64,000 nucleotides of DNA from Closterium sp. Naga37s-1 (Eukaryota > Streptophyta > Zygnematophyceae > Desmidiales > Closteriaceae). This document shows, piece by piece, positions 63,961 through 64,000 of the stretch. Numbering within the stretch: position 1 is the stretch's first letter; each line of letters starts with the position of its first letter. A program made the translations under genes and the position numbers. Below the pieces are notes generated by a model, which was given only the letters and a program-made list of their open reading frames with translations, did not search any database and was not told the origin of the DNA. The stretch is from assembly GCA_947471745.1 (NCBI GenBank), contig CANJKZ010000177.1, positions 31,995-95,994 of the forward strand, read 5' to 3'.

Positions 63961-64000
63961 CCCTATGAAAATCAACTCATTTGCCCAAGGTTGCTATGGT
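63961..64000 (+). repeat. Partial last monomer
   Basis: The start of another unit, with a normal left arm followed by GGTTGCTATGG (one T short). It shows that the array continues beyond the window. Confidence 0.8.

Larger units (their letters stand above)
1..64000 (+). repeat. 181-bp tandem satellite array, whole window
   Basis: The same 181-bp unit repeats from the first base to the last, about 353 times and always in one orientation. Recurring landmarks such as CCCTATGAAAATCAACTC recur at 181-bp steps, with occasional 180- or 182-bp steps. Neighbouring monomers differ at a small set of diagnostic columns and are otherwise nearly identical. No transposon, inversion or unique segment interrupts the array, and neither edge lies in the window. 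Nucleosome-sized, homogenised monomers in higher-order repeats are typical of centromeric or pericentromeric satellites in plants and animals. That placement is inference, and I do not recognise the family. No coding or RNA gene is supported anywhere. Confidence 0.99.

Noticed and set aside
1..64000. CRISPR array, because of regular direct repeats with inverted symmetry
   Set aside because: The unit is 181 bp of repeat with no unique spacers; the material between the arms is itself conserved. No cas genes are present.
1..64000. Tandemly repeated gene family (snRNA, 5S rRNA, histone or tRNA)
   Set aside because: I see no tRNA-like cloverleaf, no 5S internal control region and no histone-like protein in the 181-bp unit, and the unit is too short for most of these with a spacer.
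1..64000. Transposon or retroelement insertion, or inversion of part of the array
   Set aside because: The landmarks keep one orientation and a 181-bp step throughout, apart from 1-bp changes and the one 28-bp deletion; there is no room for an insertion.
1..64000. Assignment to a named satellite or species
   Set aside because: I do not recognise the monomer. Monomer length alone (about 180 bp) is shared by many unrelated plant and animal satellites. A search of the consensus against a repeat database would decide.

Overview
The whole 64 kb window is one uninterrupted satellite DNA array. A 181-bp monomer is repeated head to tail about 353 times, always in the same orientation. I see no unique sequence, transposon, RNA gene or credible protein-coding gene, and the array runs off both ends. 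This is eukaryotic, centromere- or heterochromatin-type satellite DNA: the monomer is nucleosome-sized, the commonest form contains no CpG, and variant monomers are arranged in higher-order repeats. I do not recognise the family and cannot name the species. There is no TTCG, so no canonical CENP-B box. A hand count of the commonest monomer gives 79 G+C of 181 (about 44%).

Monomer architecture: each unit is a 29-bp arm, a 96-bp spacer, an inverted copy of the arm (27 of 29 positions match in the best copies) and a 27-bp spacer. The array is therefore also a continuous series of inverted repeats that could fold with a 96-nt or a 27-nt loop. Smaller dyads sit inside the 96-bp spacer.

Layout: diagnostic variants define monomer types. 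The clearest marker carries GGATCC in the short spacer, usually with CCATAATA just after it, and is usually followed by a monomer with GATCGTATTTT. It occurs 30 times between 1 and about 46.7 kb, most often 6 to 9 monomers apart. Between markers lie related cassettes: 7-mers at 3.6-6.2 kb, an 8-mer and a 9-mer at 6.2-9.2 kb, trimers at 11.6-13.2 kb, three 8-mers at 13.6-17.9 kb, and 6-mers at 9.2-10.3, 20.3-28.3, 42.8-43.8 and 45.5-46.6 kb. Past 47 kb the marker is absent and most monomers approach one consensus.

Quality: almost every 1-bp length change falls on a column that is polymorphic between monomers, and it contains either both alleles side by side or neither. This looks like a consensus made from mixed repeat copies, not like mutation. 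Such sites are sparse before 30 kb, commoner from 30 to 51 kb and very dense from 51 kb on. A patch at 62.6-63.26 kb also has homopolymer and random indels, and the last full monomer (63808-63960) is 28 bp short. Fine structure in the 3' third should not be trusted without the raw reads.

The many open frames of about 104 codons are by-products of the repeat and are not annotated as genes.
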